From assembly GCF_013426915.1 (NCBI RefSeq), contig NZ_AP023182.1, positions 1,178,001 through 1,242,000 of the forward strand: DNA of 64,000 nucleotides. Direction: 5' to 3'. How positions within the stretch are numbered: position 1 is the stretch's first letter; each line of letters begins with the position of its first letter. Below, in pieces: positions 34,501 through 45,664 of this stretch. The notes under the pieces were generated by a model. The model did no database searches and was not told the origin of the DNA. It worked only from the letters and a program-made list of their open reading frames with translations. Position numbers and translations under genes: made by a program. The stretch comes from Paraburkholderia sp. PGU19. Its GTDB lineage: Bacteria > Pseudomonadota > Gammaproteobacteria > Burkholderiales > Burkholderiaceae.

Positions 34501-35706
34501 TCAATCCGTTGCGTGTGAGAGGACTTCCGCGATCGCCCGGGCAGTGATTGCAAGGTTTCTCTCATTCAGAGCAGCGACGCACATGCGACCGGACCGGATC
34601 AGATAGACGCCGTGCCGCTCGCGGAGCACGTCAACCTGGCCGGCTAACAGCCCCGTGTACGTGAACATCCCGCGTTGCTCGAGATATCGTGCGAGCATCG
34701 TGTCCGGTACATTGCCCCGCAGGCAGTCATGGATCTCGGCACGCATACGCATGATGCGCCGGCACATCGAAGTAAGCTCATCTTCCCACGATTGCCGCAG
34801 CTCCGGTGTCGTGAGCACTCGCGCGACGATCTTCGCGCCGTGCGTCGGCGGGTTGCTATAGTTCGCACGCACCGCGCTCGTCAGTTGACCCAATACCCGA
34901 GCGGCCACATCCGGCGACTCGCAGATCACCGACAGACCGCCGCAGCGCTCGCCATACAGCGAGAAGTTCTTCGAGAACGAGTTGGCCACGAAGGCCGGCA
35001 CGTTCTGGTGCACGAGTTCGCGAATCGCGAATGCGTCCGCCTCGATACCCGCGCCGAAGCCCTGATAGGCCATGTCGATAAACGGCAGCAGGTCACGTTT
35101 CTTGAGAATCTCGATCAACTGTACCCACTGCGCGTCGTTCAGGTCCACACCGGTCGGATTGTGACAGCACGCATGCAATAGCACGACGCTGCGTGCAGGC
35201 AACGCGTCGATGGCCGTGAGCATCGCTTCGAATTTCAGGCCGCCGCTGGCCTCGTCATAGTACGGATAGGTGCTGACGGTGAACCCGGCGCGCTCGAAAA
35301 TGAAACGGTGGTTTTCCCACGTCGGATCGCTCACCCAGACCTGTGAGTCCGGAAAGTAGCGCTTGATGAAATCTGCGCCAATCTTGAGCGCCCCCGAGCC
35401 GCCCAGCGTCTGCACGGTCGCGATGCGGCCATCGACACGCGCCGGCGAGTCGTCGCCGAACACCAGCGACTGCACGGCGTCGCGATACTGCGCGAAGCCC
35501 GCCATGGGCAGGTATGGCTTCGGGCCGAGTTCCGCGAGCAATTGTCCTTCGGCCTCGCGCACGGCTTGCATGACGGGCAAGCGGCCTTCGTCATCGTAGT
35601 AGATGCCGATGCTCAGGTTGACCTTGTTGTCGCGCAGATCCTTCGCGAAGTTCTCATTCAACGTGAGGATCGGGTCGCCGGGATAGGCATCGATGTGTTC
35701 GAACAT
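34501..35706 (-). CDS. tyrB: Aromatic amino-acid aminotransferase
   Basis: The protein has 401 residues of the class I aspartate/aromatic aminotransferase group. Motifs include HACCHNPTGVD, the PLP Lys in NSFSKNFSLYGERCG and the substrate-binding Arg in LIRSGRMCVAAL. It converts tyrosine and phenylalanine to the keto acids, and the downstream HppD uses 4-hydroxyphenylpyruvate. ATG 35706 follows CAGGAA. It lies 123 bp from the permease on the same strand, so the three catabolic genes form a functional cluster. Confidence 0.9.
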   Translation of the reverse strand: MFEHIDAYPGDPILTLNENFAKDLRDNKVNLSIGIYYDDEGRLPVMQAVREAEGQLLAELGPKPYLPMAGFAQYRDAVQSLVFGDDSPARVDGRIATVQTLGGSGALKIGADFIKRYFPDSQVWVSDPTWENHRFIFERAGFTVSTYPYYDEASGGLKFEAMLTAIDALPARSVVLLHACCHNPTGVDLNDAQWVQLIEILKKRDLLPFIDMAYQGFGAGIEADAFAIRELVHQNVPAFVANSFSKNFSLYGERCGGLSVICESPDVAARVLGQLTSAVRANYSNPPTHGAKIVARVLTTPELRQSWEDELTSMCRRIMRMRAEIHDCLRGNVPDTMLARYLEQRGMFTYTGLLAGQVDVLRERHGVYLIRSGRMCVAALNERNLAITARAIAEVLSHATD

Positions 35707-35829
35707 GACAGTTCCTGGGGAAGCCAAAGCGAAAAAGCAGTGGATGATCGAGCGAGCCTGATCGGCTCGCATCAATCAGATGTGATGGCGGGAAAGCTCG
35801 TTGGCGCCGTCCCGCAGCCAGTAGCGCGG

Positions 35830-37212
35830 CTAGCGAATCGACACGCCGGCCGGTACCGAGGCGCCCGCGCGACGGTTGCTCAGCCGATAGCCTACGCCCA
35901 GCACGACGAGCCAGACCGGGATCAGGTAGACGGAAATGCGCAGGTCCGGAATCAGGCACATCACTACCAGAATGCCGCCGAGGAATGCGAGACACAGGTA
36001 GTTTGTGAGCGGATAGCCGAAGCTGCGGAACAGGGTCGTGTCGCCGGCGCGTGCCTTCGCACGGCGGAATTGCAGATGGATGATGCTGATCATTGCCCAG
36101 TTGATGATGAGCGCGGAGACGACGAGGCCCATGAGGAGCTCGAATGCCTTGCCGGGCATCAGGTAGTTGATGACCACGCACGCTGCCGTCGCGAGCGCGG
36201 AGACACCGAGTGCGACGAGCGGAATGCCCCGGGCATTGACCTTCAGTAGCGCACGCGGCGCGTTACCCTGGCCCGCAAGGCCGTAGAGCATGCGGCTGTT
36301 GCAGTACACGCCGCTGTTGTAGACCGACAGCGCGGCCGTGAGCACCACGGCATTGAGCACATTAGCCACGAAGTTGCTGTTCATCGCGTGAAAGATCAGC
36401 ACGAACGGACTGCCTCCCGCGACGACCTTTTCCCACGGATACAGCGAAAGCAGCACGCCGAGTGCGCCGACGTAGAAGATGAGAATGCGGTAAATCACCT
36501 GGTTGGTCGCGCGCGGGATGGTACGTGACGGATCATCCGCCTCGGCGGCGGTGATGCCGACGAGTTCGAGTCCGCCGAATGAGAACATGATGACGGCCAT
36601 GGCCATCACGAGACCCGAAACGCCGTTGGGGAAGAAACCGCCGTGACGCCAGAGGTTGGCCACGCTCGCCTCAGGCCCGGCGTGGCCCGAGACCAGCAGA
36701 TAGCCGCCGAAGCCGATCATGCCGACAATGGCTACGACCTTGACGATCGAAAACCAGAATTCCAGTTCGCCGTACGACTTCACGCTGGTCAGGTTGATCG
36801 CGTTGATCACGCAGAAGCACACGAGCGCGGAGACCCACGTCGGCAGACCCGGCCACCAGTACTGCATGTAGATACCGACCGCCGACAACTCCGCCATCGA
36901 CACGAGAATGTACAGCACCCAATAGTTCCAGCCCGACAGGAAGCCCGCGTATTGCCCGCAGTACTTGCCCGCGAAATAACTGAAGGAGCCGGCGACCGGC
37001 TCGTCGACCACCATTTCGCCAAGCTGCCGCATGATGAAAAAGGCGACGATGCCGGCAATCGCGTATCCGAGCAATACCGATGGCCCCGCCGACTTGATGG
37101 TTTGGGCGACGCCGAGAAACAGCCCTGTCCCGATCGCGCCGCCGAGTGCGATCAACTGAATGTGACGATTCTTCAGGCCGCGCTTGAGCGTGCCCTGTCC
37201 CTGGTGTGCCAC
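35830..37212 (-). CDS. Amino-acid permease, AroP/PheP type
   Basis: The protein has 460 residues and 12 predicted membrane helices. It opens with GLKNRHIQLIALGGAIGTGLFLG, the hallmark of the amino-acid/polyamine/cation (APC) family's AroP/PheP/ProY branch. It would import aromatic amino acids for the aminotransferase and HppD. GTG 37212 is preferred because AGGAGA lies upstream. The neighbours on both sides handle aromatic amino acids, which supports the substrate assignment. Confidence 0.88.
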   Translation of the reverse strand: MAHQGQGTLKRGLKNRHIQLIALGGAIGTGLFLGVAQTIKSAGPSVLLGYAIAGIVAFFIMRQLGEMVVDEPVAGSFSYFAGKYCGQYAGFLSGWNYWVLYILVSMAELSAVGIYMQYWWPGLPTWVSALVCFCVINAINLTSVKSYGELEFWFSIVKVVAIVGMIGFGGYLLVSGHAGPEASVANLWRHGGFFPNGVSGLVMAMAVIMFSFGGLELVGITAAEADDPSRTIPRATNQVIYRILIFYVGALGVLLSLYPWEKVVAGGSPFVLIFHAMNSNFVANVLNAVVLTAALSVYNSGVYCNSRMLYGLAGQGNAPRALLKVNARGIPLVALGVSALATAACVVINYLMPGKAFELLMGLVVSALIINWAMISIIHLQFRRAKARAGDTTLFRSFGYPLTNYLCLAFLGGILVVMCLIPDLRISVYLIPVWLVVLGVGYRLSNRRAGASVPAGVSIR

Positions 37213-37385
37213 GATGTCTTCTCCTGTGTCCTGCGGTTGATTCCGGACGCCACGCCTCGCTTCCCGGCTGCCCTGGTCAGGCAAACAAAAAGTGCCGGGG
37301 CGTCACGGCCGGCGCTCGTAACGCCGGCGCCGTATCCTGCTGGGATCTGTATTGTTGAAGCGGCCTATGGTCGGTTGCGAGCGCG

Positions 37386-38459
37386 TCAGACCTTGAGCGT
37401 GCCCCGTTCGATCTGATCGCGTTCGAGCGACTCGAACAGCGCCTTGAAATTGCCTTCGCCGAAGCCTTCGTCGCCCTTGCGCTGGATGAATTCGAAGAAC
37501 ACGGGGCCAAGGAGGGGTTTTGAAAAGATCTGCAGCAACAGGCGGGGCGTGCCGTCTGCCGTCGTACCGTCAAGGAGGATGCCTCGCGACTGCAGTTCGC
37601 CAACCAGCTGTCCGTGGCCCGGCAGGCGCGTCTCGAGCGCCCCGTAGTAGTAGCTGTTCGGTCCCGTCATCAGCGGCACGCCTGCCATCTGCAGATTGTC
37701 GATGACCTGGATCAGATCGTCCGTGAGGAACGCGATGTGCTGAATGCCTTCGCCGTTGAAGGCCATCAGGAACTCTTCAATCTGGCCGCTCCCCTTGCCC
37801 GATTCCTCGTTCAGCGGAATGCGGATCTTGCCGTCCGGCGCCGTCATCGCCCTGGACGTGAGCCCCGTGTATTCGCCCTCGATGTCGAAGTAGCGCAACT
37901 CGCGGAAGTTGAACAGCTTCTCATAGAAGTTCGCCCAGTACGTCATGCGTCCTCGGTAGACGTTGTGGGTCAGATGGTCGACAAGGCGCAGGCCGTGACC
38001 GGCCGGCCGCCGCCCGACACCTTCGATGAACTCGAAATCGATGTCGTAGATCGACTTGCCTTCTTCGAAGCGGTCGATCAGGTAAAGCGGTGCGCCGCCA
38101 ATGCCTTTGATCGCGGGCAAACGCAACTCCATCGGACCGGTGGCAATCTCGATCGGCTGGGCGCCCAGCGACAGCGCGCGGGCGTAGGCCTTGTGCGAAT
38201 CCTTCACGCGAAACGCCATCCCGCACGCACTCGGACCATGCTCGGCGGCGAAGTACGCGGCTTCGCAGTTCGGCTCGCGGTTGACGATAAAGTTGATCTC
38301 GCCCTGACGGTAGAGCAGTACGTCCTTCGAGCGATGGCGCGCCACCAGCGTGAAGCCCATCTGCTCGAAGAATGGTTCGAGCACGTTGGGCGTAGGCGAA
38401 GCGAATTCCACGAATTCGAAGCCCATCAGTTGCATCGGATTGTCAAACAGGTCGGCCAT
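37386..38459 (-). CDS. hpd: 4-hydroxyphenylpyruvate dioxygenase
   Basis: The protein has 357 residues with two vicinal-oxygen-chelate domains. The iron ligands fit [11 protein letters not shown] (His), [12 protein letters not shown] (His) and [18 protein letters not shown] (Glu). It converts 4-hydroxyphenylpyruvate to homogentisate in tyrosine breakdown. It is divergent from an Lrp-family regulator, with the control region at 38460-38752. The homogentisate enzymes themselves are not in the window. Confidence 0.95.
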   Translation of the reverse strand: MADLFDNPMQLMGFEFVEFASPTPNVLEPFFEQMGFTLVARHRSKDVLLYRQGEINFIVNREPNCEAAYFAAEHGPSACGMAFRVKDSHKAYARALSLGAQPIEIATGPMELRLPAIKGIGGAPLYLIDRFEEGKSIYDIDFEFIEGVGRRPAGHGLRLVDHLTHNVYRGRMTYWANFYEKLFNFRELRYFDIEGEYTGLTSRAMTAPDGKIRIPLNEESGKGSGQIEEFLMAFNGEGIQHIAFLTDDLIQVIDNLQMAGVPLMTGPNSYYYGALETRLPGHGQLVGELQSRGILLDGTTADGTPRLLLQIFSKPLLGPVFFEFIQRKGDEGFGEGNFKALFESLERDQIERGTLKV

Positions 38460-38752
38460 GGTCGTTTTTGCGTTTGGCAGAAAGTGGATGGTTCGTTGGT
38501 TGCGCAGCGCGCGGCATGGTGGGTGATGCCCGGTGCCCTGCGCAAGGAAAGAAAATTTCGTAAAGACTGCCGGACATCGGGTCGCCCGACGGTCCCGGCG
38601 ATTCCAGAATCGCGCGAATCATGCGGTGACGTCGCCGCAATTTCGAAGGTCAGTGTAAATTCAACCCGGTGCAATAGGATTTCCTTAAAACCGCAGACAA
38701 ACCCTAATTTGCACATTAAAATTTCTCCCCATAGCCAACGGGAGAAAGAAAA
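38460..38752. other. Divergent control region between hpd and the Lrp-type regulator
   Basis: About 290 bp without a gene. AT-rich stretches near 38690-38730 (ACCCTAATTTGCACATTAAAA) look promoter-like for the regulator. No clear palindrome was assigned to it. Confidence 0.5.
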
Positions 38753-39226
38753 GTGCAGATCATTGAGATCGACCGTATTGACACGCGTTTGCTGGAGATC
38801 CTGCAGTCCCAGGGACGCATCTCAAATCTCGAACTGGCGGAGGCGATCAGGTTGTCACCGGCGCAGACGCTAAGGCGTCATCGCCGGCTCGAGGAACTGG
38901 GGGTGATCAGGTGTTACGAAGCGCGGCTTGAAGCGCAGGCGCTCGGCTTTGGCGTGGTGGCTTTCATCCAGGTGACGATGGAGCGCGGTCATATCCGCGA
39001 CCTCGCGAAATTCAAGGGGATGGTCGCGGAACTTGCCGAGATTCAGGAATGCTTCGCCGTAACCGGCGATATCGACTACATGCTCAAGGTGGTGGCACGC
39101 GACCTGAAGGCGCTGTCGGAATTCCTGCTCGATACGCTCATGCGGATTCCTGGCGTGAGTGGAGTCAAGTCCAGCGTTTGTCTTGACGAACTCAAATGTT
39201 CCAGCGCCGTTCCACTGGCGACCTAG
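38753..39226 (+). CDS. Lrp/AsnC-family transcriptional regulator
   Basis: The protein has 157 residues. It opens with the winged-helix block IDRIDTRLLEILQSQGRISNLELAEAIRLSPAQTLRRHRRLEELGVIRCYEARL and then has the RAM ligand domain. It is divergent from hpd and probably controls the aromatic degradation genes, as HpdR- and Lrp-type neighbours do elsewhere. GTG start with GGGAGAAAGAAAA upstream. Ligand unknown; an aromatic amino acid is likely. Confidence 0.92.
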   Translation: MQIIEIDRIDTRLLEILQSQGRISNLELAEAIRLSPAQTLRRHRRLEELGVIRCYEARLEAQALGFGVVAFIQVTMERGHIRDLAKFKGMVAELAEIQECFAVTGDIDYMLKVVARDLKALSEFLLDTLMRIPGVSGVKSSVCLDELKCSSAVPLAT

Positions 39227-39833
39227 CCGCACGCGCAAATGTCTATATGAGTCGGTGCAAGTTGGCGCCAACCGATCCGCCGCCGAGTTCTACTTGTTCA
39301 GTCGCCCGATGAGCGATTCCGCCTTCTGCAGGCAAGGTGTCTCCTGGTAGTTTTTGATCGCCACTCAACGCCTGAGACCGCTCGATTGTTGCAGTTCCTG
39401 TTGTCTGGATCCATGTGCAACGGGTTTTATGTCAAGTACGGGTGAATTTCCTTCCGCCCACCCTTCTCCGCTTCAGAAAGCAGCCCATCAAACGAATACT
39501 TGTCGGCCATCGCTAACGTTCGGCCAAGGGTGCCCGCGCATCGGCTGCAGTTTGGTTCGCAGCTATTCGCATACCGGCGTCGGCGAATCGCGCTTCTCGA
39601 TCTCAATGAACGAGTCCTGCCGACCTGCAGTCGTCGTATCTCACCGGCTCGCACTCGGGGGCAACTTGCGAGGTACAACGATATCGCGAGATCCAGTCGG
39701 TCAGCGACCAGCCCTAACCATGCATGCAGCTGAGGATACAATTCATAAGGCGGATTTGCACACGGCCGTTGACGCCGCCCTGTTAGCCGACGCGGAGATT
39801 CCCACCCAACTCCCGTGGTCGGCCTAGGTACAA
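39227..39833. other. Intergenic region without a recognised gene
   Basis: About 600 bp with only chance-looking frames on both strands. No tRNA or recombination site was found. Confidence 0.5.
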
Positions 39834-41054
39834 TCACCCTTCATGACGTTGAAAATCCGCAACCGCCGATCGCACACGCGGCCGCAACACGTTGACAAAG
39901 GCATTGGTCCGCTCGGCCAGCCATTCATACATCTGTTTCCGGATCTCCGACGCATCTGCATCATTCTTAAACGTGCAGCGATCGTGAATCGACATCCGGC
40001 CGTCGAACGACCTTTGGAAAACCTCGGCGCTACCGCCGAGGTCCGCTTTGAACTCGGGCCACTCTTCGACAATTGCCCGCATTGCGTAGTCGCCAGCGGT
40101 ATTCCTGTTTGACGACAATTCGACTCCGACCTCATTGAGTTGCTGATTTCGGTACACATTCAGCCACGCATTCGGATGCAGCATGAAGTTGAGATAACCC
40201 TGTTTCGCGGGTTTTGGAACTGCCTGCTCTGGATCGTCCAGCTTTAGGCTCTGCAGAAACCCGCTCCAGAACTGCTGCTGACCGTTCATCCGTTCGATTC
40301 GGGCGGGGTCGATGCTGGTGGTGACCGCGTCGTCTTCGTCGGGAGCGAGACCGAATCCATCGGGGACGGCCACTACTGTTCGCGTCAGTACTTTCGTTCG
40401 CGCGAGGACGCGCGGCACGATCAGACGGCTGCCGTCGGGCGTTGAGAACATACGGATCTCGACGAGGCCCAGAGTGAAATGCAGGCCCGCGTGCGTCTGC
40501 AGGTAGTCGCTGATCGCCTCTACGCCCTCACGAATACCATCGCCGACAATCAGCAACAGGAAACGGCCGCGACGGAGATTGGCCGTGAGTGCGTCGTTGA
40601 ACTGGATTTCATCGGTGTCCGGGGCCGCCGTGAGCACCGTCTCGAGAATCGGATCGCCGCTACGCTTTAGGCGGTTTCGAACTTCACGTTGCAGATCGGA
40701 TGACGACCAACGCGTTAGTTCCTTCGCGTAGTCGAGGATCTGCCCGACAACTTCCCGTCGCGCCTCTGGGTTACGCCACAGCTTGCACTCGACTAGGACG
40801 GGCAACCCGGAGGGTGTGACCAAGAAATTGTCGATCGGCCCGGCCGGCGTGCCGAGCTCGGTGCAAATCGCTATTGGCTCCGCAAAAATCGGATCGATCT
40901 CTGCGACGGGCAGGCACGACGGGTGGGCGTGAATCGTGCGCTGTAGATCTGCTTCGCTGTAGTCACCCTCGCGCCCTCCGGCAGTAACCGGGGTAAGGCG
41001 GATTGCCTCCGAAGAGGCCGATATCAGAATGGGAGTATAGACCGTCCGTGTCAT
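39834..41054 (-). CDS. PD-(D/E)XK nuclease-like protein with DUF4268 C-terminal domain
   Basis: The protein has 406 residues. In the N-terminal domain GPIDNFLVTPSGLPVLVECKLWRN gives the nuclease motif Asp75, Glu89-Cys-Lys91, and VGQILDYAKEL follows, as in NucS/DUF91 and restriction-type nucleases. The C-terminal part (from about 265: FWSGFLQSLK, LNFMLHPNAWLNVYRN) matches DUF4268. Such proteins are found with restriction or anti-phage genes. It is encoded 106 bp from the DUF262 gene on the same strand. ATG 41054 was chosen over an upstream ATG that adds only 15 polar residues. Confidence 0.82.
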   Translation of the reverse strand: MTRTVYTPILISASSEAIRLTPVTAGGREGDYSEADLQRTIHAHPSCLPVAEIDPIFAEPIAICTELGTPAGPIDNFLVTPSGLPVLVECKLWRNPEARREVVGQILDYAKELTRWSSSDLQREVRNRLKRSGDPILETVLTAAPDTDEIQFNDALTANLRRGRFLLLIVGDGIREGVEAISDYLQTHAGLHFTLGLVEIRMFSTPDGSRLIVPRVLARTKVLTRTVVAVPDGFGLAPDEDDAVTTSIDPARIERMNGQQQFWSGFLQSLKLDDPEQAVPKPAKQGYLNFMLHPNAWLNVYRNQQLNEVGVELSSNRNTAGDYAMRAIVEEWPEFKADLGGSAEVFQRSFDGRMSIHDRCTFKNDADASEIRKQMYEWLAERTNAFVNVLRPRVRSAVADFQRHEG

Positions 41055-41160
41055 GTTGCTCTCTTCTTTGTCTGAACACTGCATATTGCCTTTTGGCATG
41101 CCAAGACGCTTCGTCAGCGGTTTTGCTTCGAAGCCCTCTGTGCAGATGACACCCCTCGCT

Positions 41161-43182
41161 TTACCGGACTTTCTTGCACGTCGCGGCCGAATTACGTGCG
41201 GTTAGCAACAGATCTAGCATCTCGCGCTCATGTTGATCGACTTCCCTCTCAGTCCAATCGTTATTTTTTTTCATCAAGGTGAGCATGGCCAGTAGCTTCA
41301 GACTGTCGATCTGATGTTTCTTGAGGCTCGCCTCGAAGTGCTCCTGCTTCTGCCTCGGCTGGAAATTGCTCAGCCGGGAGTTCTTGCTATGACTGATCAG
41401 GCACAGGTTGCCGAAGGCGTGCAGTGAGTCACCGTGCATCGGCTCATACCCGTCCATCGGGTGTTGCGGAGAGAAGTGCTCGACCGAGCTGCGGAAAGTG
41501 AACTCGAAGCGCCTGGTCGTCTCATTCTTCTTCCTGTCCCGGTGCCAAAGCAGGTAGTCGAGGAAATTGAACACAAAGTTATTCTCGATCGTGCCAAAGC
41601 GCATCTTCTTCCTCATTTCCGCGCTATCGACATTATCGGACTCGTCGACATGCGCGCTTCCACCATCGCCGTAGATCATGGCGTAGTAGGATCGGCCCTC
41701 GCCTTGCGCCAGAAACCGCTGGAAGACGAATCGTCTCGCAAGCTCTTCCAGATGATGCAGGTAGTTCGTAGCGTCCATGAAGACACGCGGCTCATGAGCG
41801 TCGAACAGATAGCGCAGCGCGCCATTGAGCCAGTGCTTGTAGACCAGGGTTGGCGTCGAAACATGGAAGGCCGATAACAGCATCAGAATTTGCCGGTTAA
41901 TGCCTTCATAGCCACCCTCATCCTCATCGAAGGTATTGACGTAGCTGACGCTTTTCTCGGAGTACCAGCGCAAACGCTTGAGACTCCAGCTGTCGCTGCC
42001 TTGGGCAAATTCACGTTTGAGGATGAACTGGTCGAACAGGTACTTGCACTTGAGCAATGCATAAATGAACTCTTGCACTGCCACTACGCCCCGCTTGAGA
42101 AGCCGCTGCTCGAACTGGTCGATAAGCTGCTTATCGTCGAGCGGAACTCCTTCAGAAGTGCCGGGTTCACGGCTGACCACGCGCAGTACATGCAGCAAAA
42201 AGTTTGAGAAATTGATTACGCTGTTGAAGCGCTCCGCGCCTGCTGCCTCCTCATCTTTTTTCTGGCCGGAGTCTTGCGCCGCGTCGCTCAGGATGTCGCT
42301 CAGCGTGCGTTCGTTGCTCGTCGCGCCTTCACGAAGATCCAGAGACTTCGCCAACTCATTGAAATTGGCCGGCGTGAAATTTCCCCAATTGTTCTGGCCA
42401 AACACGCGATGGCGCTCGGCCGGGGTAAAGCCATATTGCACATAGCGCTCCATGTTGGAGCAGGCGTCCCAGACGAGAGCCATCGCATTCAGGCTCTGCT
42501 CGCGCAGTTCCGAATCGCTGATCTCGTGGAGCGTGTTCATCAGACGCGCTTTCACTACTTCGTGCTTTTCCAGCTGTTCGCCCCGGCTGTTCAGCACTTC
42601 GAAAAAGTGATTGAGGTCGGTATCGGGCGGTACTTCGATACGGCTGATTTGCACGTGATCGAACAGATAGTTGCAGAAGTCCGCCAGCGATCCCCCGCTC
42701 AGCTTGAGTTCGCTCAATGCCTTCTCAATCAGCTCGTAGCCATTTACCAGCCCTTCGTTATACGCATCACCCCGCAGCTCGTGAGGTTTCACTCCTTGCC
42801 AAAGTGCTTTGAAGGTGTTTGTGGAAATGGGGCGGCTCTCGAAATCGAGGTTGATATGCTGGTACCAGCTCATGTCCACGATTGAATCAGCATGCGCTTT
42901 CAGCCAGTTCGCAAGGAGCGAAAGCGTAGTGAAGCGCTGCTGGCCGTCGATGACCTCATAACGGCGATCTTCGCGCTCAAAGACCACAAGCGTGCCGACG
43001 TAATACGTTTGCGGATGCCCGCTCGCCGCCGACTTTTGCTGGTAGTCGAAGACGTCCTGCACAAGCTGTTTGATCTCCCCTTCGCCCCAGGCGTAGTTGC
43101 GCTGGTACATCGGCACCAGGTAGCGAGCGTCGCTCTGAAGCAGGTCCCGGATAAAGAACGGGTGTACACGCGCGTTACTCAT
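41161..43182 (-). CDS. DUF262-DUF1524 protein, GmrSD-type putative restriction nuclease
   Basis: The protein has 673 residues. The N-terminal DUF262 domain includes [10 protein letters not shown] and the nucleotide-binding signature [11 protein letters not shown] (residues 79-83). The C-terminal end (from about 540) has [29 protein letters not shown], a DUF1524-type HNH motif with His and Asn. In GmrSD-like and SspE-like systems this architecture cuts modified DNA with nucleotide dependence. It overlaps the upstream DUF262 gene by 8 bp, so the two are translated together. Confidence 0.87.
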   Translation of the reverse strand: MSNARVHPFFIRDLLQSDARYLVPMYQRNYAWGEGEIKQLVQDVFDYQQKSAASGHPQTYYVGTLVVFEREDRRYEVIDGQQRFTTLSLLANWLKAHADSIVDMSWYQHINLDFESRPISTNTFKALWQGVKPHELRGDAYNEGLVNGYELIEKALSELKLSGGSLADFCNYLFDHVQISRIEVPPDTDLNHFFEVLNSRGEQLEKHEVVKARLMNTLHEISDSELREQSLNAMALVWDACSNMERYVQYGFTPAERHRVFGQNNWGNFTPANFNELAKSLDLREGATSNERTLSDILSDAAQDSGQKKDEEAAGAERFNSVINFSNFLLHVLRVVSREPGTSEGVPLDDKQLIDQFEQRLLKRGVVAVQEFIYALLKCKYLFDQFILKREFAQGSDSWSLKRLRWYSEKSVSYVNTFDEDEGGYEGINRQILMLLSAFHVSTPTLVYKHWLNGALRYLFDAHEPRVFMDATNYLHHLEELARRFVFQRFLAQGEGRSYYAMIYGDGGSAHVDESDNVDSAEMRKKMRFGTIENNFVFNFLDYLLWHRDRKKNETTRRFEFTFRSSVEHFSPQHPMDGYEPMHGDSLHAFGNLCLISHSKNSRLSNFQPRQKQEHFEASLKKHQIDSLKLLAMLTLMKKNNDWTEREVDQHEREMLDLLLTARNSAATCKKVR

Positions 43183-44605
43183 AGTACTTCATTTCCCTAA
43201 AGAGTTTGACCAGCTCATCCCCGGCATCGCTATCGGCGCCGCGATTGTTCTTGTTCTCCGAAGCTGCAAGCGTCGGCAATGCCAGTGTGTTGATATCCTC
43301 CGGCAGCCGCGCATCACGAATGGCGCGAATGAGGTTAATCTCGAGCACGTGGTTGTCCATGGTGGCAAGCTGTACCACCTGCTGGCGGATGCGACAGCTG
43401 TATGCCCAGATAAAGCATTTCTCGACTGCAGTCGACAGGCTTTGCGTGCCGAACTTGTCGATATAGAAGATCAGCGCGCAATCGAACATGGAACGCACAT
43501 ACTGATCACCGGTTCGCGTACGCCGCCTGTAGGTGTTGAGGGTGCGGACGATCCGGCTCGCCTGCGCCGCCAGCACCTCACCGAGTATCACTACACGCTG
43601 CTCGCTATCGCCCTTCTGCTCGTCCTCGATGATGGCGGACACCTGCCGCTGATAGTGTTCCGCCATTTCGAAGAAACGACGTCCGTTGATGATCATCTGG
43701 TCGAGATGAAACGGAAACGTCATCTTCTGCCCATCGACTTTTCGCTGATACTGGACGTTGTATTCATCGACGAAGTGGTGAGCGATACGCAGGGATTCCA
43801 CATACGGAAAATAGCCCACTCGATCAAGGTTGACTCCCTTGAAGAGGTCTACCTGCCCCTTGCCGAAAAAGCGCGCCGACTTGCCCTCGGCCCACTGCCG
43901 CACGCGAAACAGATATGTGGCAAACAGCGCTTCCAGGCTCTCGCTTTGCAAGTGTTCCCAATGGGCGACGGCTGTCGCCTTGAGCGGCGCCTCGCGCTCC
44001 GAGAACTCGCGCAGGTGATACGCCTTGAGCAGATCATGCGGCGCGAGGTCGCGGCCACGAGCGTTTTGCGAGTCGAAGAACTGGAACGCCTCCGAAACAT
44101 CGTCGAGCACAAAGGCCACCACCTCGCAGCGATTGAGCACGAAGTCGATATGATCCTCGGTGAATTCCGGTCGATCGACCAAACGCCGCAGTTCCTGATA
44201 GTTCTGCCTGAGATTGACCTCGGATATCTGGCTCGCGAAGGTCTGGCGAGCCATAAAGCCGTTGATTAACGGATCGAGTTCGCTCAGTGTGCTTTTCAAA
44301 TCCTGTCGTTTGAGCACGCCACGTCGGCACTCGATGATGGCTTTGACCGCCAAGAGGAGAGTCAGCGTGCGCTGCTGGCCGTCCACGATATCGAGGCACT
44401 CCGTCGTGTCATCACCGCGCCGGTGAAAAACCACCGTCCCCAAACGGTATGCAGACTTGTCGAGGTGGCTCCCTATATCCAGGAAGAGGTCGCTGACATT
44501 CTTTAGACCCCATTTGTACGGGCGCTGATAACGGGGGATCGAGATTCGCTCGAGGCCAAGCAGGGTGCGCACCGGCAGAACTGTTTTATCGATATCTTGC
44601 TTCAT
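43175..44605 (-). CDS. DUF262-domain protein, partner of the DUF262-DUF1524 nuclease
   Basis: The protein has 476 residues. DUF262 motifs are [14 protein letters not shown] and [14 protein letters not shown] (residues 75-79). The DUF1524 HNH end of its neighbour is not visible here, so it is probably a nucleotide-dependent sensor or regulatory partner. Its end overlaps the next gene's start (ATGAGTAA). Two adjacent DUF262 genes are a recurring arrangement in restriction-like loci; which substrate they recognise is unknown. Confidence 0.85.
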   Translation of the reverse strand: MKQDIDKTVLPVRTLLGLERISIPRYQRPYKWGLKNVSDLFLDIGSHLDKSAYRLGTVVFHRRGDDTTECLDIVDGQQRTLTLLLAVKAIIECRRGVLKRQDLKSTLSELDPLINGFMARQTFASQISEVNLRQNYQELRRLVDRPEFTEDHIDFVLNRCEVVAFVLDDVSEAFQFFDSQNARGRDLAPHDLLKAYHLREFSEREAPLKATAVAHWEHLQSESLEALFATYLFRVRQWAEGKSARFFGKGQVDLFKGVNLDRVGYFPYVESLRIAHHFVDEYNVQYQRKVDGQKMTFPFHLDQMIINGRRFFEMAEHYQRQVSAIIEDEQKGDSEQRVVILGEVLAAQASRIVRTLNTYRRRTRTGDQYVRSMFDCALIFYIDKFGTQSLSTAVEKCFIWAYSCRIRQQVVQLATMDNHVLEINLIRAIRDARLPEDINTLALPTLAASENKNNRGADSDAGDELVKLFREMKYYE

Positions 44606-44775
44606 GCGTGCAGTTCCAGTGACTCCGCCTCATCGTCAATTGCTTGAGGCAGAGTGTGTCTGGATTTATCGTTTAGAGGAGGCGTTACGCCCCTTGTTAT
44701 CAAAGTAGAGCCGACACTTCAAGAAATGCCGGCACATCGCTTACGTGATGCCCGTCTGTCCGCATTCACGGCGGC

Positions 44776-45651
44776 TCACGCCGCAATCGCCACGCGTGCG
44801 GTCGGCAACGTCAGTAGCATCGCTCCTTCATCGTTCTCAAGAAGCATTTTTGCTTGCGGCGCAAGTTCCGCGTAAGCGCCAGCACGACTGCCGATCTTGC
44901 CCTGAACCATCGACTTGTGCAGGCCATTCATGAAGCTCCGGTACTGTTCCCGAGCCGCCTTGAACTGGTCAGAGCCATCCGTGAGCACCTTCTCGGCGAG
45001 ACGGAGCTTACCGGCACGAGCATTGAGCAGATATTCCAGATAGACTCCCGATGGCATCGCGTGAAGCGACGCACCGACGAAGTTCACGATCAACTTGAAG
45101 TGCTCCGGGCTCACAGTATTTGACGTAGCAGCGAAGTCAAGGATGTCGCGAATCAGCACCAGCAGTTTGTTGCGGGTGGCGCCCAGCATGGTCGACAGCT
45201 GAATCGCAGCTTCGCGGATTTCATCAGCCAGCGTTCGGTCGGAGAGCAGCGTCTGCGCGTAGCCGACCTGCCCAAAGTACTCCGCGATCACCTGCATGTA
45301 GGTGACGACGTTCTGCGCCTCCAGTTCGCGGTTGATCTTCTTGACGTCTCGCTGAATGGCGTCCAGTTTTGCGGCCAGGTAACGCGTCTGGACGACGATC
45401 GCCCCCAGAATGAGTCCCGTCGATACGGCGCTCACGATTACCGTCGTCGCCTGCGCCAGCTTGATCGCTTCCTCGACGCCCTTGATCGACGTTTCCTTGA
45501 ACGGCAGGTGCTGGATGATCCCCGAGTTGCCACTTCCCTCCGCCCAGTACGCAACGCCGTCATGGATCACGGCCTTGCCCTGCTCCAGCGCTTTGACGAG
45601 TTTCTCAGACAGTTTGGCCTCGTCCACCACCCACACTTTCTCTTGAAGCAT
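44776..45651 (-). CDS. Unknown protein with one N-terminal membrane segment
   Basis: The protein has 291 residues. A hydrophobic segment sits near residues 68-90 (TTVIVSAVSTGLILGAIVV) and is followed by a coiled-coil-like helix (YLAAKLDAIQRDVKKINRELEAQ). The rest is helical and soluble-looking. I do not recognise a family. It lies 13 bp downstream of the YaaW-like gene on the same strand and so is co-transcribed. The tail ends in a hydrophobic AIAA. Confidence 0.8.
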   Translation of the reverse strand: MLQEKVWVVDEAKLSEKLVKALEQGKAVIHDGVAYWAEGSGNSGIIQHLPFKETSIKGVEEAIKLAQATTVIVSAVSTGLILGAIVVQTRYLAAKLDAIQRDVKKINRELEAQNVVTYMQVIAEYFGQVGYAQTLLSDRTLADEIREAAIQLSTMLGATRNKLLVLIRDILDFAATSNTVSPEHFKLIVNFVGASLHAMPSGVYLEYLLNARAGKLRLAEKVLTDGSDQFKAAREQYRSFMNGLHKSMVQGKIGSRAGAYAELAPQAKMLLENDEGAMLLTLPTARVAIAA

Positions 45652-45664
45652 CGCAATCCTCGCC

